From Candidatus Epulonipiscioides saccharophilum (GTDB taxonomy: Bacteria; Bacillota; Clostridia; Lachnospirales; Cellulosilyticaceae), in NCBI GenBank assembly GCA_002007295.1, contig LNZM01000152.1, positions 1 to 41,168 on the forward strand: a DNA stretch of 41,168 nt. The letters are read 5' to 3'. Every line of letters starts with the position of its first letter. The stretch's first letter is position 1. Below the pieces are notes generated by a model. The model searched no databases. It was not told the origin of the DNA and saw only the letters and a list, made by a program, of their open reading frames with translations. Of this stretch, positions 7,569 through 14,838 are shown one piece after another. Made by a program: the position numbers and the translations under genes.

Positions 7569-9671
7569 TTATTTTATAACTTCTCTACCTTCTAAAATTT
7601 CTGTCTCAGCATTTAGGGCTGATGTGATAGCATTGTACGACCACATTTCACTAACTAATTCACCATCGTTGTTAGTGTAAGTTACAGGTATTTCTGCGAT
7701 GTTGGTGTCAATTCCCCAGTTTAGTGTAAAGCCGCCACGATTATCATCCACAAAATTGTCTAAGAAAGATGCTGCATCAAGGGTAGATCCACCAATACCT
7801 CCAATAGATAAATCGAATTCTCCAGCTTGCATATGGTCATCGTATATACCAGGAAAATCTTTTGCTGATGGCTCGAATACAACTTTAATATTATGTTTCG
7901 CGCTGTTAAATGCGGCTTCAAAAGCACCTTTTAAGTAATCACCCATTAAAGCTTGAGTCTCTGATCCACTGAAGAAATAGAATTCTATTTTAATTTCATC
8001 TCCAGATTTATAAGTTCCATCAGCAACTAAAGTATCCAAAGCTTTGTCGAAATAAGCTTTTGCAGCATCCAAGTTATAGCCATAAGTAGAAGGAGACAAA
8101 TTCAGTCCAACCGATTTTCCTTGTTCTGTATCTCTGTATGCTATTCCTTCTTCAGCTTCCACAACATAGGCTTTTGAGAATAAATAGGTAGTCGGTTCTA
8201 CTGTTTTCATGACATCTTTGGCCAACTTATTTCTATCTATAGCAAAGAACATAGCTTGTTTGAAATCTGTATTAGCTAGAATAGGTTCTGGAGTCCAAGT
8301 TCCATCCGGGAATTTTGCTACTTGAGCTTCTCTAGTTCCTAAACCGTTAATAACCATTCTAAATACTGTACTGCCTGGAATAGTTTTTAAACCTGGATGA
8401 TTTTTAAATTCATCGTACTGAGTAGCCGGCAATCCTTTATAATCTAATTTTCCTGCTTTAAACTCTTCAAAGGCCATTTCCGTATCCGCAATAACTGTGA
8501 TGTTCATACCTGTCATCATGATTTTATCCGCATCACTATAAAGCTCATTTTTCTTCAATCTAATTAATTTATCTGGTTCATAATATTCTACATAGGCTGG
8601 TCCATGATATCCTATAGTAGTCTCGCTGGTACCATATTCTTCTCCTAATGCATTATATAAATCCATGTTTATTGGACTTTTAGTGAAAGATGCAAAATTA
8701 TATTTTACATTCCATGCAGATTGTTCTCCAGCATAAGTAATTTCTATTGTGTTATCATCAATTAATTTAATTCCAACTTCTTCCCATGGAACTAAACCAT
8801 CTACAAACTCTTGAGCATTTAAAACGGCTATATCAGTTGCACAGAAATCTCCACCACCACTGACAGCTCTCATCCATTTATTCTCTAAAGCTAATTTATA
8901 TGTTTCATAGAAGTCTACGGCATTTATTTTGGTATCCTTAATTAAAGACATATCGGTGTCTTGATTAAACTTCCACTCTAAATCTTTAAATTTTATTTGC
9001 CAAGTTTTCGCTACAATCTTTCCACTATCTAAAGTAGTCGGATTAACCGGGATCGGCAATTCCGAAGCCATAGAAGGCATAACCTCGTAACCTGTTTTGT
9101 CGGCATTATACTCAAAGCTATAAGGTTTGCCATAATAATTGGTCATATAATCCGCATCGGTAGATCCTTCGTATAGCCATTGGTTCCATGTTTGAGGATT
9201 AGTACTAAATGACGATCTGTATGTATACTCTCCAGCTTTTCCTGGCTTTCCATCCTCCATTAATACGGTCGAATCATCAGCAGATAATGTTCTGTCCCAA
9301 ACCGATCCAAAGCCCATAACCGGTATATACTCATCTACTGGTAACTGAACTCGACTAGCATACAATCCGTATCCTGCATTGGAGTATAAAGGTATTCCGC
9401 CTTTTTGGGTGTTTAACATGTAATCTTCTGCTGCTGCCATGAAAATGTGTCTAGTGTCTGAATCTGCAAATCTAAAATTGTATGTACCTGTTGGATAAGT
9501 TACTTCTAACTTAACTTCTTCCGTAACTGATTCAGTAGCCTTAGTCTCTTTCTGTGCTTCTTTCACTGTCTCGCTGGCCGTAGCTACTTCTGTAGAATCG
9601 CCACACCCGGTTAACATAATAAGAGATGTCACTAGCAAAGCGCTGTAAAGACGTAAATTTCTAATTTTCAT
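7569..9671 (-). CDS. oppA: Oligopeptide-binding lipoprotein OppA
   Basis: Extracellular substrate-binding lipoprotein of the importer, 700 residues. The signal peptide MKIRNLRLYSALLVTSLIML ends in lipobox LTGC (Cys 23), so it should be tethered to the outer face of the membrane. A linker rich in Glu/Thr/Ala precedes a family 5 solute-binding fold. Recognisable pieces are DFKQAMFFAIDR.KLAK near the middle, YNLDAAKAYFDKAL, and a C-terminal lobe with FDLSIGGIGGSTLD. It has a good ribosome binding site (AAGGAGA) and its own promoter at 9765-9792. It is first in the opp cluster and separated from oppB by a terminator. Peptides are the likely ligands, but related proteins bind other solutes. Confidence 0.93.
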   Translation of the reverse strand: MKIRNLRLYSALLVTSLIMLTGCGDSTEVATASETVKEAQKETKATESVTEEVKLEVTYPTGTYNFRFADSDTRHIFMAAAEDYMLNTQKGGIPLYSNAGYGLYASRVQLPVDEYIPVMGFGSVWDRTLSADDSTVLMEDGKPGKAGEYTYRSSFSTNPQTWNQWLYEGSTDADYMTNYYGKPYSFEYNADKTGYEVMPSMASELPIPVNPTTLDSGKIVAKTWQIKFKDLEWKFNQDTDMSLIKDTKINAVDFYETYKLALENKWMRAVSGGGDFCATDIAVLNAQEFVDGLVPWEEVGIKLIDDNTIEITYAGEQSAWNVKYNFASFTKSPINMDLYNALGEEYGTSETTIGYHGPAYVEYYEPDKLIRLKKNELYSDADKIMMTGMNITVIADTEMAFEEFKAGKLDYKGLPATQYDEFKNHPGLKTIPGSTVFRMVINGLGTREAQVAKFPDGTWTPEPILANTDFKQAMFFAIDRNKLAKDVMKTVEPTTYLFSKAYVVEAEEGIAYRDTEQGKSVGLNLSPSTYGYNLDAAKAYFDKALDTLVADGTYKSGDEIKIEFYFFSGSETQALMGDYLKGAFEAAFNSAKHNIKVVFEPSAKDFPGIYDDHMQAGEFDLSIGGIGGSTLDAASFLDNFVDDNRGGFTLNWGIDTNIAEIPVTYTNNDGELVSEMWSYNAITSALNAETEILEGREVIK

Positions 9672-9707
9672 AATATAAGTCTCCTTACTATAAGTTGAAA
9701 ATAAAAG

Positions 9708-9723
9708 TTGTTCATTCTTATGT
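9708..9723 (-). promoter_or_regulatory. 16-nt leader motif shared with the fibronectin-III upstream repeats
   Basis: On the minus strand ACATAAGAATGAACAA lies 37-52 nt upstream of the oppA start and downstream of its promoter. The same 16 nt occur in each full copy of the 88-bp repeat upstream of the large fibronectin-III gene (26010-26025, 26098-26113, 26186-26201). It is therefore a candidate shared leader or regulator site; its role is unknown. Confidence 0.35.
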
Positions 9724-9764
9724 GAAATTATGCGAAATAATATTTATTTATTACTACAATATAT

Positions 9765-9792
9765 ATTATACATATTTTTTAAAATAATGCAA
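9765..9792 (-). promoter_or_regulatory. Promoter of oppA
   Basis: On the minus strand TTGCAT (9792-9787), 16 nt, TATAAT (9770-9765). It lies about 95 nt upstream of the oppA start. The rest of 9672-10309 holds a hairpin repeat, a repeat end and the divergent arsP promoter. Confidence 0.6.
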
Positions 9793-10027
9793 GAGTAAAT
9801 TTAAAATTTTTCATTTTTTTTAGGCCAAGTTATGTTTTTTCCATAATTTAGGAAAATATTTTCTTAAATATGGAATTTGTCTCAGTCTATATTGCAATAA
9901 AAATAATAAATATACACTTACTTATACTTTTCATACAAACTATAAGCTTAAGTATTTTCAATATTCTAGTTAAAATTTTTTTACTATCCTCTCGACTCCT
10001 CAATTTGTAATGACTGACATCTCTCAA

Positions 10028-10131
10028 CCCCTTAGTCAACTTCACGTTAACTAAGGGGTACTACAAGTTGTGCTTACTTCGTTTTAATTTTTTCGTTAAT
10101 TGTCTTAAGTTCCCGTCTATGCCTGGAAGTG
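10028..10131. repeat. Hairpin and repeat end between oppA and arsP
   Basis: CCCCTTAGT (10028-10036) pairs with ACTAAGGGG (10050-10058), a MITE-like palindrome. Further on, CTTAAGTTCCCGTCTATG (about 10113-10130) matches the inverted-repeat end of the element at 30058-30231. Confidence 0.55.
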
Positions 10132-10142
10132 GAGTCTAGATC

Positions 10143-10220
10143 AAATCAATTTTTTTTGATTTAAGTGTTGACATTTCATTAACAATCGCATATAATAAAT
10201 TCATAACAAATTAATTTGAT
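10143..10220 (+). promoter_or_regulatory. arsP promoter with ArsR-type operators
   Basis: A textbook sigma-A promoter: TTGACA 10168-10173, 17 nt, TATAAT 10191-10196. Immediately upstream is the dyad AAATCAA-N6-TTGATTT (10143-10162), the ATCAA/TTGAT form bound by ArsR repressors. A second dyad CAAATTAATTTG (10207-10218) covers the start of transcription. The upstream dyad and the -35 region are nearly identical to those before arsR at 11544-11595. Confidence 0.75.
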
Positions 10221-10309
10221 ATGAACATTTAGTTTATAACCTATATACATAAGAAGAAAAATACAAAACCAATCAATAGAATATAGCATATAAAAAAGGA
10301 GAGATATTT

Positions 10310-11302
10310 ATGTGGAACTTTATTCAGGAGCAACTCTTAGGGATGAAATGGTTAAATGATTCAACAGGCAACATATTAACCCTATTCGGCCTAGATATAA
10401 CTGAACGAATAGGGGGTAGCATTCAGTTTTTTATATATGATGTAATAAAAATCACAATATTGTTATGTACACTAATATTTATTATATCGTACATACAAAG
10501 TTATTTTCCTCCAGAACGTAGCAAAAGAATACTTAGCCGATTTAAAGGCATAAAAGCAAATATAGTTTCTGCTCTACTCGGTACGGTTACTCCCTTTTGT
10601 TCATGCTCATCCATCCCACTATTTATCGGATTCAGCAGTGCCGGATTACCCGTTGGTGTAACCTTTTCCTTTTTAATCTCTTCTCCAATGGTTGATCTCG
10701 GTAGCCTAGTATTGTTGATGAGCATATTTGGATATAAAGTCGCTTTAGCTTACGTTATCATTGGTTTAATAATCGCCGTAATCGGCGGTACCTTGCTAGA
10801 TAAAATGAAAATGGGCAAATATGTAGAGGAATTTATTTTAAATGCTAGTAACGTAGATATTGATTCCCCGAGCCTAACAAAAAAAGACAGAATAAAATAT
10901 TCTGCCGATCAAGTCATCAATACTTTTAAAAAAGTATTTCCTTATATATTAGTTGGTATCGGAATCGGTGCCTTAATTCATAACTGGATTCCTGAAAGTG
11001 TCATCGAAAGTGTTTTGGGAAGTGATAATAAATTTGGTGTAATAATGGCTACGATAGTTGGTATACCTATGTATGCGGATATATTTGGAACTATTCCAAT
11101 CGCTGAGGCCTTACTTGGTAAGGGTGCACAATTAGGTACGATTTTAGCATTTATGATGGCCGTAACTACTCTAAGTTTACCATCGATGATTATGCTAAGA
11201 AAAGCAGTAAAACCAAAATTGCTTTTCACCTTTATTGGAATCTGTACCCTCGGAATAATTTTAGTCGGATATTTATTTAATTTCATTCAACCTATTTTAT
11301 AA
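10310..11302 (+). CDS. arsP: COG0701 (DUF318) permease, ArsP-like
   Basis: A polytopic membrane permease of 330 residues with about eight helices. The hallmark is TPFCSCSSIPLFIG near residues 95-108, followed by AGLPVGVTFSFLISSPMVD. A related motif, IPMYADIFGTIPIAEAL, in the second half reflects an internal two-fold repeat. COG0701 permeases include ArsP, which exports trivalent organoarsenicals; others have been proposed to move divalent metals. Position beside arsR and acr3, and an ArsR-type operator upstream, favour arsenic. The ribosome binding site AAGGAGAG precedes the ATG. Its transcript seems to end in the duplicated terminator-like array at 11301-11440, before arsR. The substrate is inferred. 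Confidence 0.8.
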   Translation: MWNFIQEQLLGMKWLNDSTGNILTLFGLDITERIGGSIQFFIYDVIKITILLCTLIFIISYIQSYFPPERSKRILSRFKGIKANIVSALLGTVTPFCSCSSIPLFIGFSSAGLPVGVTFSFLISSPMVDLGSLVLLMSIFGYKVALAYVIIGLIIAVIGGTLLDKMKMGKYVEEFILNASNVDIDSPSLTKKDRIKYSADQVINTFKKVFPYILVGIGIGALIHNWIPESVIESVLGSDNKFGVIMATIVGIPMYADIFGTIPIAEALLGKGAQLGTILAFMMAVTTLSLPSMIMLRKAVKPKLLFTFIGICTLGIILVGYLFNFIQPIL

Positions 11303-11440
11303 TAGAAGCAACTCAACTTAATTAGGATATTTGTTTAATCCTATTTTGGTTTCACTTAATAATAGAAGCAACTCAACTTAGTTAGGATATTCGTTTAATC
11401 CTATTTTGGCTTAACTTAATATAGAAGCCACTCAACTTAA
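11301..11440 (+). repeat. Tandem array of terminator-like units after arsP
   Basis: Units of 60 and 59 bp begin AATAGAAGC(A/C)ACTCAACTTA at 11301, 11361 and 11420, giving two full copies and a partial. Each full copy carries TAGGAT-loop-ATCCTA followed by TTTTGG, a weak hairpin with a T-rich tail, so the array may act as serial weak terminators of arsP. The copies differ at a few positions. Confidence 0.7.
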
Positions 11441-11543
11441 TCACGTTATTTTTAGTTGTTTTATTTTAACATTTATCTGTAATCATTAACATATCTATTG
11501 TCTCACAATTTTCTAACAAGTTTATTACAATAATTACATTCGT

Positions 11544-11622
11544 ATCAATTTTTTTTGATTTAAGTATTGACATTTCATTAATATTAAATTATAATTAATT
11601 TAGAACAAATAAAATTGATATG
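11544..11622 (+). promoter_or_regulatory. arsR promoter with ArsR-type operators
   Basis: TTGACA 11567-11572, 17 nt, TATAAT 11590-11595. Upstream is ATCAA-N6-TTGAT (11544-11559), and downstream another half-dyad around AACAAATAAAATTGATATG (11604-11622). The layout and much of the sequence match the arsP promoter 1.4 kb upstream, suggesting a duplicated control module under one repressor. Confidence 0.75.
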
Positions 11623-11678
11623 AAACATTTATTTTACATATGACAAAATTCAAATAGATATGATCAGGAGGAATTTTT

Positions 11679-12011
11679 ATGGATAACAATAACATTGCAA
11701 AAATATTTAAAGCATTATGTGACGAGAATCGAGTGGAAATCATACGTCTATTGAAATCTGGTAGCCAATGTGCCTGCAACATAGCAGATAAGTTAGGATT
11801 AGGCCAATCAAAACTTTCTTATCATATGAAAATTCTATGCGATAGTGGCTTAATCGAAAGTTGGCCATCCGGAAAATGGATGTATTACAAAATCAATACA
11901 ATAGGTTGTGAGTATGCTTTAAATCTTTTCCAGGAATTAACTTCAGTATCTAATGATCGACCTTGTTTGTGCGATACAGCTGAATTTGAATCCGATATAG
12001 CTACGAATTAA
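11679..12011 (+). CDS. arsR: ArsR/SmtB family arsenite-responsive repressor
   Basis: A 110-residue winged-helix repressor. ALCDENRVEIIRLL begins the fold, CACNIADKLGLGQSKLSYHMKIL is the recognition region, and GKWMYYKIN is the wing. Cys31 and Cys33 occupy the place of the ELCVC As(III) site of classic ArsR, and Cys54 follows the recognition helix; a CLC pair (Cys96, Cys98) sits near the C-terminus. As(III) binding to such cysteines releases the operator. The protein should control itself and arsP through the paired operators, and probably the genes to 15903. The ribosome binding site is strong (AGGAGG), 8 nt before the ATG. Other soft metalloids are possible inducers. Confidence 0.9.
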   Translation: MDNNNIAKIFKALCDENRVEIIRLLKSGSQCACNIADKLGLGQSKLSYHMKILCDSGLIESWPSGKWMYYKINTIGCEYALNLFQELTSVSNDRPCLCDTAEFESDIATN

Positions 12012-12020
12012 TATCGCATT

Positions 12021-12165
12021 CTCCCCCTCACGGATGGGGGGCCCGCTTCCCTTGAAACTATTGGAAACTTAAAGGCACGCTTTCTCCCTCCGTCAGCTAA
12101 CGCTGACACCTCCCCCGCAATGTTGTGAAAACGGAGGAGGCTTAGCTTCCCCGCCATTTAGTACT
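12021..12165. repeat. MITE-like palindromes between arsR and the thioredoxin gene
   Basis: Includes a CCCC...GGGG hairpin near 12023-12040 and GTCAGC-TAAC-GCTGAC (12092-12107) within TTTCTCCCTCCGTCAGC, a block shared with 14651-14680 and (with CACTTCGTG) 12894-12915. No other gene is seen between 12012 and 12225. Confidence 0.6.
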
Positions 12166-12225
12166 TGGCTATAACTGAACATTAATCAAATATAGTTACA
12201 GCAAATTTATAAGGAGAATTATATC

Positions 12226-12759
12226 ATGAAAAAAAGAGTTCTACAAATAGTCGTACCCATTGCCATGATTATCGCTGTGTCTGGTATTTGGTATGCTAAA
12301 CATCAATCCGAACAACAGACTTTAGATCAGCAGGCTTCCATAGTTAATGTACATCCGGATTTCTCGCTTCATACTAGCATCGTAAATTTGGACCAATTGA
12401 AATCTTATGGCTTACCTATCATTATAGATTTCGGCGCCGATGAATGTGCTCCATGCCGCCAAATGGCTCCCGACCTAGAATACATCAACCAATTAATGCA
12501 AGGTAAAGCTATAATTAAATTTATAGATGCTTGGAAATATCCTTTGGAAACTCAAAAATTTCCTGTGCAAGTCATTCCTACTCAAATTATTTTCGACGCC
12601 AACGGTAATCCATATGTACCTAGCGAGGCCGTGGCTGAGTTGATCGATTTCGATAATTATGCTAACAAAAATACGAAACAACACCTTTATACTGTTCATG
12701 TCGGGCCTCTATTTACCGATCAGATGTTAGCTATCTTAAATGATATGGGCATTTTTTAA
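12226..12759 (+). CDS. Membrane-anchored thioredoxin-family protein
   Basis: A 177-residue protein with an uncleaved-looking N-terminal helix (VLQIVVPIAMIIAVSGIWYA) and a thioredoxin fold facing outside. The active site is CAPC (Cys74, Cys77) in DFGADECAPCRQMAP, and the cis-proline is in VIPTQIIFD. It lies directly before ccdA, the membrane electron carrier that keeps extracytoplasmic thioredoxins reduced, so it is the likely electron acceptor of CcdA. In an arsenic island it may keep thiols of surface or transport proteins reduced. The ribosome binding site AAGGAG precedes the ATG. A repeat element starts directly after its stop codon. It could also serve general disulfide reduction. Confidence 0.85.
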   Translation: MKKRVLQIVVPIAMIIAVSGIWYAKHQSEQQTLDQQASIVNVHPDFSLHTSIVNLDQLKSYGLPIIIDFGADECAPCRQMAPDLEYINQLMQGKAIIKFIDAWKYPLETQKFPVQVIPTQIIFDANGNPYVPSEAVAELIDFDNYANKNTKQHLYTVHVGPLFTDQMLAILNDMGIF

Positions 12760-12760
12760 C

Positions 12761-13086
12761 CTCTCAGTCATTTCATGACAGGGTCTGTCGCATTAACAAT
12801 TCCAAATATTAAATTCTAAATGACAGCAAGATGATGAAAACTTGCCATATTTACAATTTACTTGAAAGCAACAAAATTTTGCATGCACGCTTTCTCCCTC
12901 CGTCACTTCGTGACACCTCCCCCACAATTTTATTTCTTACGAGAGTTGTCGCTAGATGACGGAAATATAGTATTATCCTTCAATTTTGAATTGAATGAAG
13001 TTGTGCACCTGACCTTTGTAATTGGACTTAGTTGACTAAAGGTCGGCGAAAGGGGTAATTTTTAGGTTGTTAGTGCGACAGCCCCC
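12761..13086. mobile_element. MITE-like element with inverted terminal repeats
   Basis: A ~305-bp core is bounded by GGGTCTGTCGCATTAACAA (12781-12799) and its near-inverse TTGTTAGTGCGACAGCCCC (13067-13085). It is preceded by CCTCTCAGTCA...TGACAGG, which begins 1 nt after the thioredoxin stop codon. Inside is TCCCTCCGTCACTTCGTGAC (about 12894-12913). No open frame suggests a transposase, so it is non-autonomous. Related ends occur at 14791-14811, 26350-26368 and 29340-29355. It accounts for most of the 390-bp gap. Confidence 0.65.
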
Positions 13087-13150
13087 TTGGGCGACAACTT
13101 TATTTGCTCAAGTATTTTTTCTAACTTAATCTTAACCGGAGGTCTTTTTC

Positions 13151-13849
13151 ATGAACATAAATGAATTGCTTGAATCTATTTCTATCTTAATAACCAATAA
13201 CTTTTGGTTAGCTCCCTTTTTAGCTTTTGTTGCTGGCGTATTGACATCTTTCACCCCATGTTCTTTGTCTAGCATTCCGTTAATTATCGGATATGTTGGT
13301 AGCAATCCTAACGAAAAATCTACTAAAAATGCTTTCAAATTATCTTTAACTTTTGCCATCGGGCAAGCAATTACCTTTACAACTTTAGGTATAATCGCTA
13401 CTTTGGCCGGAAGCATGATTGGCTCTATGTCCAAACTATGGCTCTTTTTGCTAGGAATTTTAATGTTACTTATGGCATTGCAAACTTGGGGATTATACGA
13501 AATAATTCCATCCACTTATTTAATATCTAAAAATAAGAAAAAAGGTTATGCTGGCGCACTAATAGCCGGAATTTTAGGCGGAATATTTTCATCGCCATGC
13601 TCCACTCCGGTCTTAATAGCGTTGCTTGCGATCGTCGCTAGTTCTGGCAACATATTTTGGGGCGGTTTGCTTCTATTAATATACTCAATCGGCCATGGAA
13701 TCCTAGCTATAATCAGTGGAACATCAATTGGATTCGTACAAAAAATATCTCAAAATGCTAACTACGGCTTTATTTCTAAACTCTTGAACCTTATCCTAGG
13801 TTCGCTTATATGCTTAATAGGACTGTACATGTTTTATTTAGCCTTTTAA
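13151..13849 (+). CDS. ccdA: CcdA/DsbD-like thiol-redox membrane protein
   Basis: A 232-residue membrane protein with about six helices, of the CcdA family that carries reducing power from cytoplasmic thioredoxin across the membrane. The two signature cysteines are in TSFTPCSLSSIPLI (first helix) and FSSPCSTPVLIALL (fourth helix), each followed by proline-containing segments as in the family. The neighbours fit: a membrane-anchored thioredoxin before it and a cytoplasmic-looking TM0996-type thioredoxin after it could be acceptor and donor. The ribosome binding site is CCGGAGG. The 3' end has two diverged partial copies immediately downstream (13850-14070). The usual role, cytochrome c maturation, cannot be excluded, but no cytochrome genes are present here. 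Confidence 0.9.
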   Translation: MNINELLESISILITNNFWLAPFLAFVAGVLTSFTPCSLSSIPLIIGYVGSNPNEKSTKNAFKLSLTFAIGQAITFTTLGIIATLAGSMIGSMSKLWLFLLGILMLLMALQTWGLYEIIPSTYLISKNKKKGYAGALIAGILGGIFSSPCSTPVLIALLAIVASSGNIFWGGLLLLIYSIGHGILAIISGTSIGFVQKISQNANYGFISKLLNLILGSLICLIGLYMFYLAF

Positions 13850-14070
13850 ACTAGGGGCCGTAGCCTTTTTGTTATGAATACCTTCATTATATAGGATAGA
13901 ATCCTAGCTATAATCAGTAGAATATCAATCGGATTGTATATGTTTTATTTAGCGTTTTAAACTAGGGGCCATAGCCTTTTTGTTATGAATACCTTCATTA
14001 TATAGGATAGAATCCTAGCTATAATCAGTAGAACATCAATCGGATTGTATATGTTTTATTTAGCGTTTAA
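13850..14070 (+). repeat. Two echoes of the ccdA 3' end
   Basis: After the ccdA stop, a 111-bp unit occurs twice. Each holds an AT-rich spacer with AGGGGCC(G/A)TAGCCTTTTT (terminator-like), then a copy of ccdA codons that skips exactly 90 bp (30 codons) between two GGA codons of the parent (13730-13732 and 13820-13822). The first copy ends LYMFYLAF-stop at 13958-13960, with synonymous changes CTG to TTG, TAC to TAT and GCC to GCG. The second has lost one T and the stop. These copies have no start signals. Confidence 0.8.
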
Positions 14071-14099
14071 AAAAAAAACAGTGAGGAGAATGAATTATT

Positions 14100-14504
14100 A
14101 TGGCAAAATTTAAATTATTCAAAAATAAAAAAGAATCTGGCAAAGAAGACATGGCTATGTGCTCATGTGGCAACATGTGTAAGGTATCCGACATAGAGGC
14201 CAAAAAATCTGCTGAAGTAGCCCAACAACAATTGACCGAAGAGTCTCAACATAATTCTGAAACTTCTGTACAGGTTCTCGGATCAGGATGTAAAAAATGT
14301 AACGACTTAGAAACCGCTACTCTTTCTGCATTAACAAACTTAGGCATGGACACTAATATCGAGCATGTAACAGATTTCGCCCAAATTGCTAGCTACGGCG
14401 TTATGTCCACTCCAGCTCTTGTTGTAGACGGAAAAGTTTTATCTTATGGAAAATTATTAAAAGTTGAGGAAATCGAAGCACTTCTTAAATCGGCTAGACC
14501 TTAA
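14100..14504 (+). CDS. Cys-rich TM0996/MTH895-type thioredoxin protein
   Basis: A 134-residue protein. The second half is a small redox-disulfide thioredoxin fold: VQVLGSGCKKC (Cys64, Cys67), cis-proline in MSTPALVVDGKV, and a final helix KVEEIEALLKSA. Ahead of it is a charged N-terminal extension with CSCGNMC (Cys21, 23, 27), a thiol cluster able to bind As(III) or a soft metal; that is inference. There is no signal peptide, so it should be cytoplasmic and could pass electrons to CcdA. The family is often found in clostridial arsenic gene clusters with arsR, permease and acr3. GTGAGGAG lies about 8 nt before the ATG. Confidence 0.85.
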   Translation: MAKFKLFKNKKESGKEDMAMCSCGNMCKVSDIEAKKSAEVAQQQLTEESQHNSETSVQVLGSGCKKCNDLETATLSALTNLGMDTNIEHVTDFAQIASYGVMSTPALVVDGKVLSYGKLLKVEEIEALLKSARP

Positions 14505-14815
14505 ACTTCTCAGTTATTTAAATTGAAAGCGTCAAAACTTTGTATGTACGCTTTCTACCCCTCATAGCCAGGAACTCAAGAAAATTAACTATGTCACTTA
14601 TAAATTTTGTACACAGATCACATAAGCAACTACAACTAGAAGGCGCGCTTTCTCCCTCCGTCAGCTAACGCTGACACCTCCCCCGCAATTTTGTGACCTT
14701 GCTCCTCGGCAATTTTGTATTTACTTTATTGCAATTTATCTTCAGACTATTTCTTCATGGTACACCACTCAATATTTTAATTGCTTTTTAGGTTGTTAGT
14801 GCGACAACCCCCTAA
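14505..14815. repeat. Decayed MITE-like element before acr3
   Basis: The 5' side reads AACTTCTCAGTTA directly after the previous stop. CATAGCCAGGAACTCAAGAA (14563-14582) resembles the repeat end at 30058-30077. Then come TCCCTCCGTCAGCTAACGCTGAC and finally GGTTGTTAGTGCGACAACCCC (14791-14811), matching the right end of 12781-13085. No gene is seen. Confidence 0.55.
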
Positions 14816-14838
14816 ATAAATAATTGGAGGAATCAAAC

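Noticed and set aside
12226-13849. Thioredoxin plus CcdA as a cytochrome c maturation pair (ResA/CcdA)
   Set aside because: No haem ligation or cytochrome genes are present and both genes sit inside an arsenic cluster; kept only as an alternative.
13850-14070. ccdA echoes as a cassette system for swapping protein ends
   Set aside because: The changes are largely synonymous and the copies are shortened, so exchange would not create useful protein diversity.
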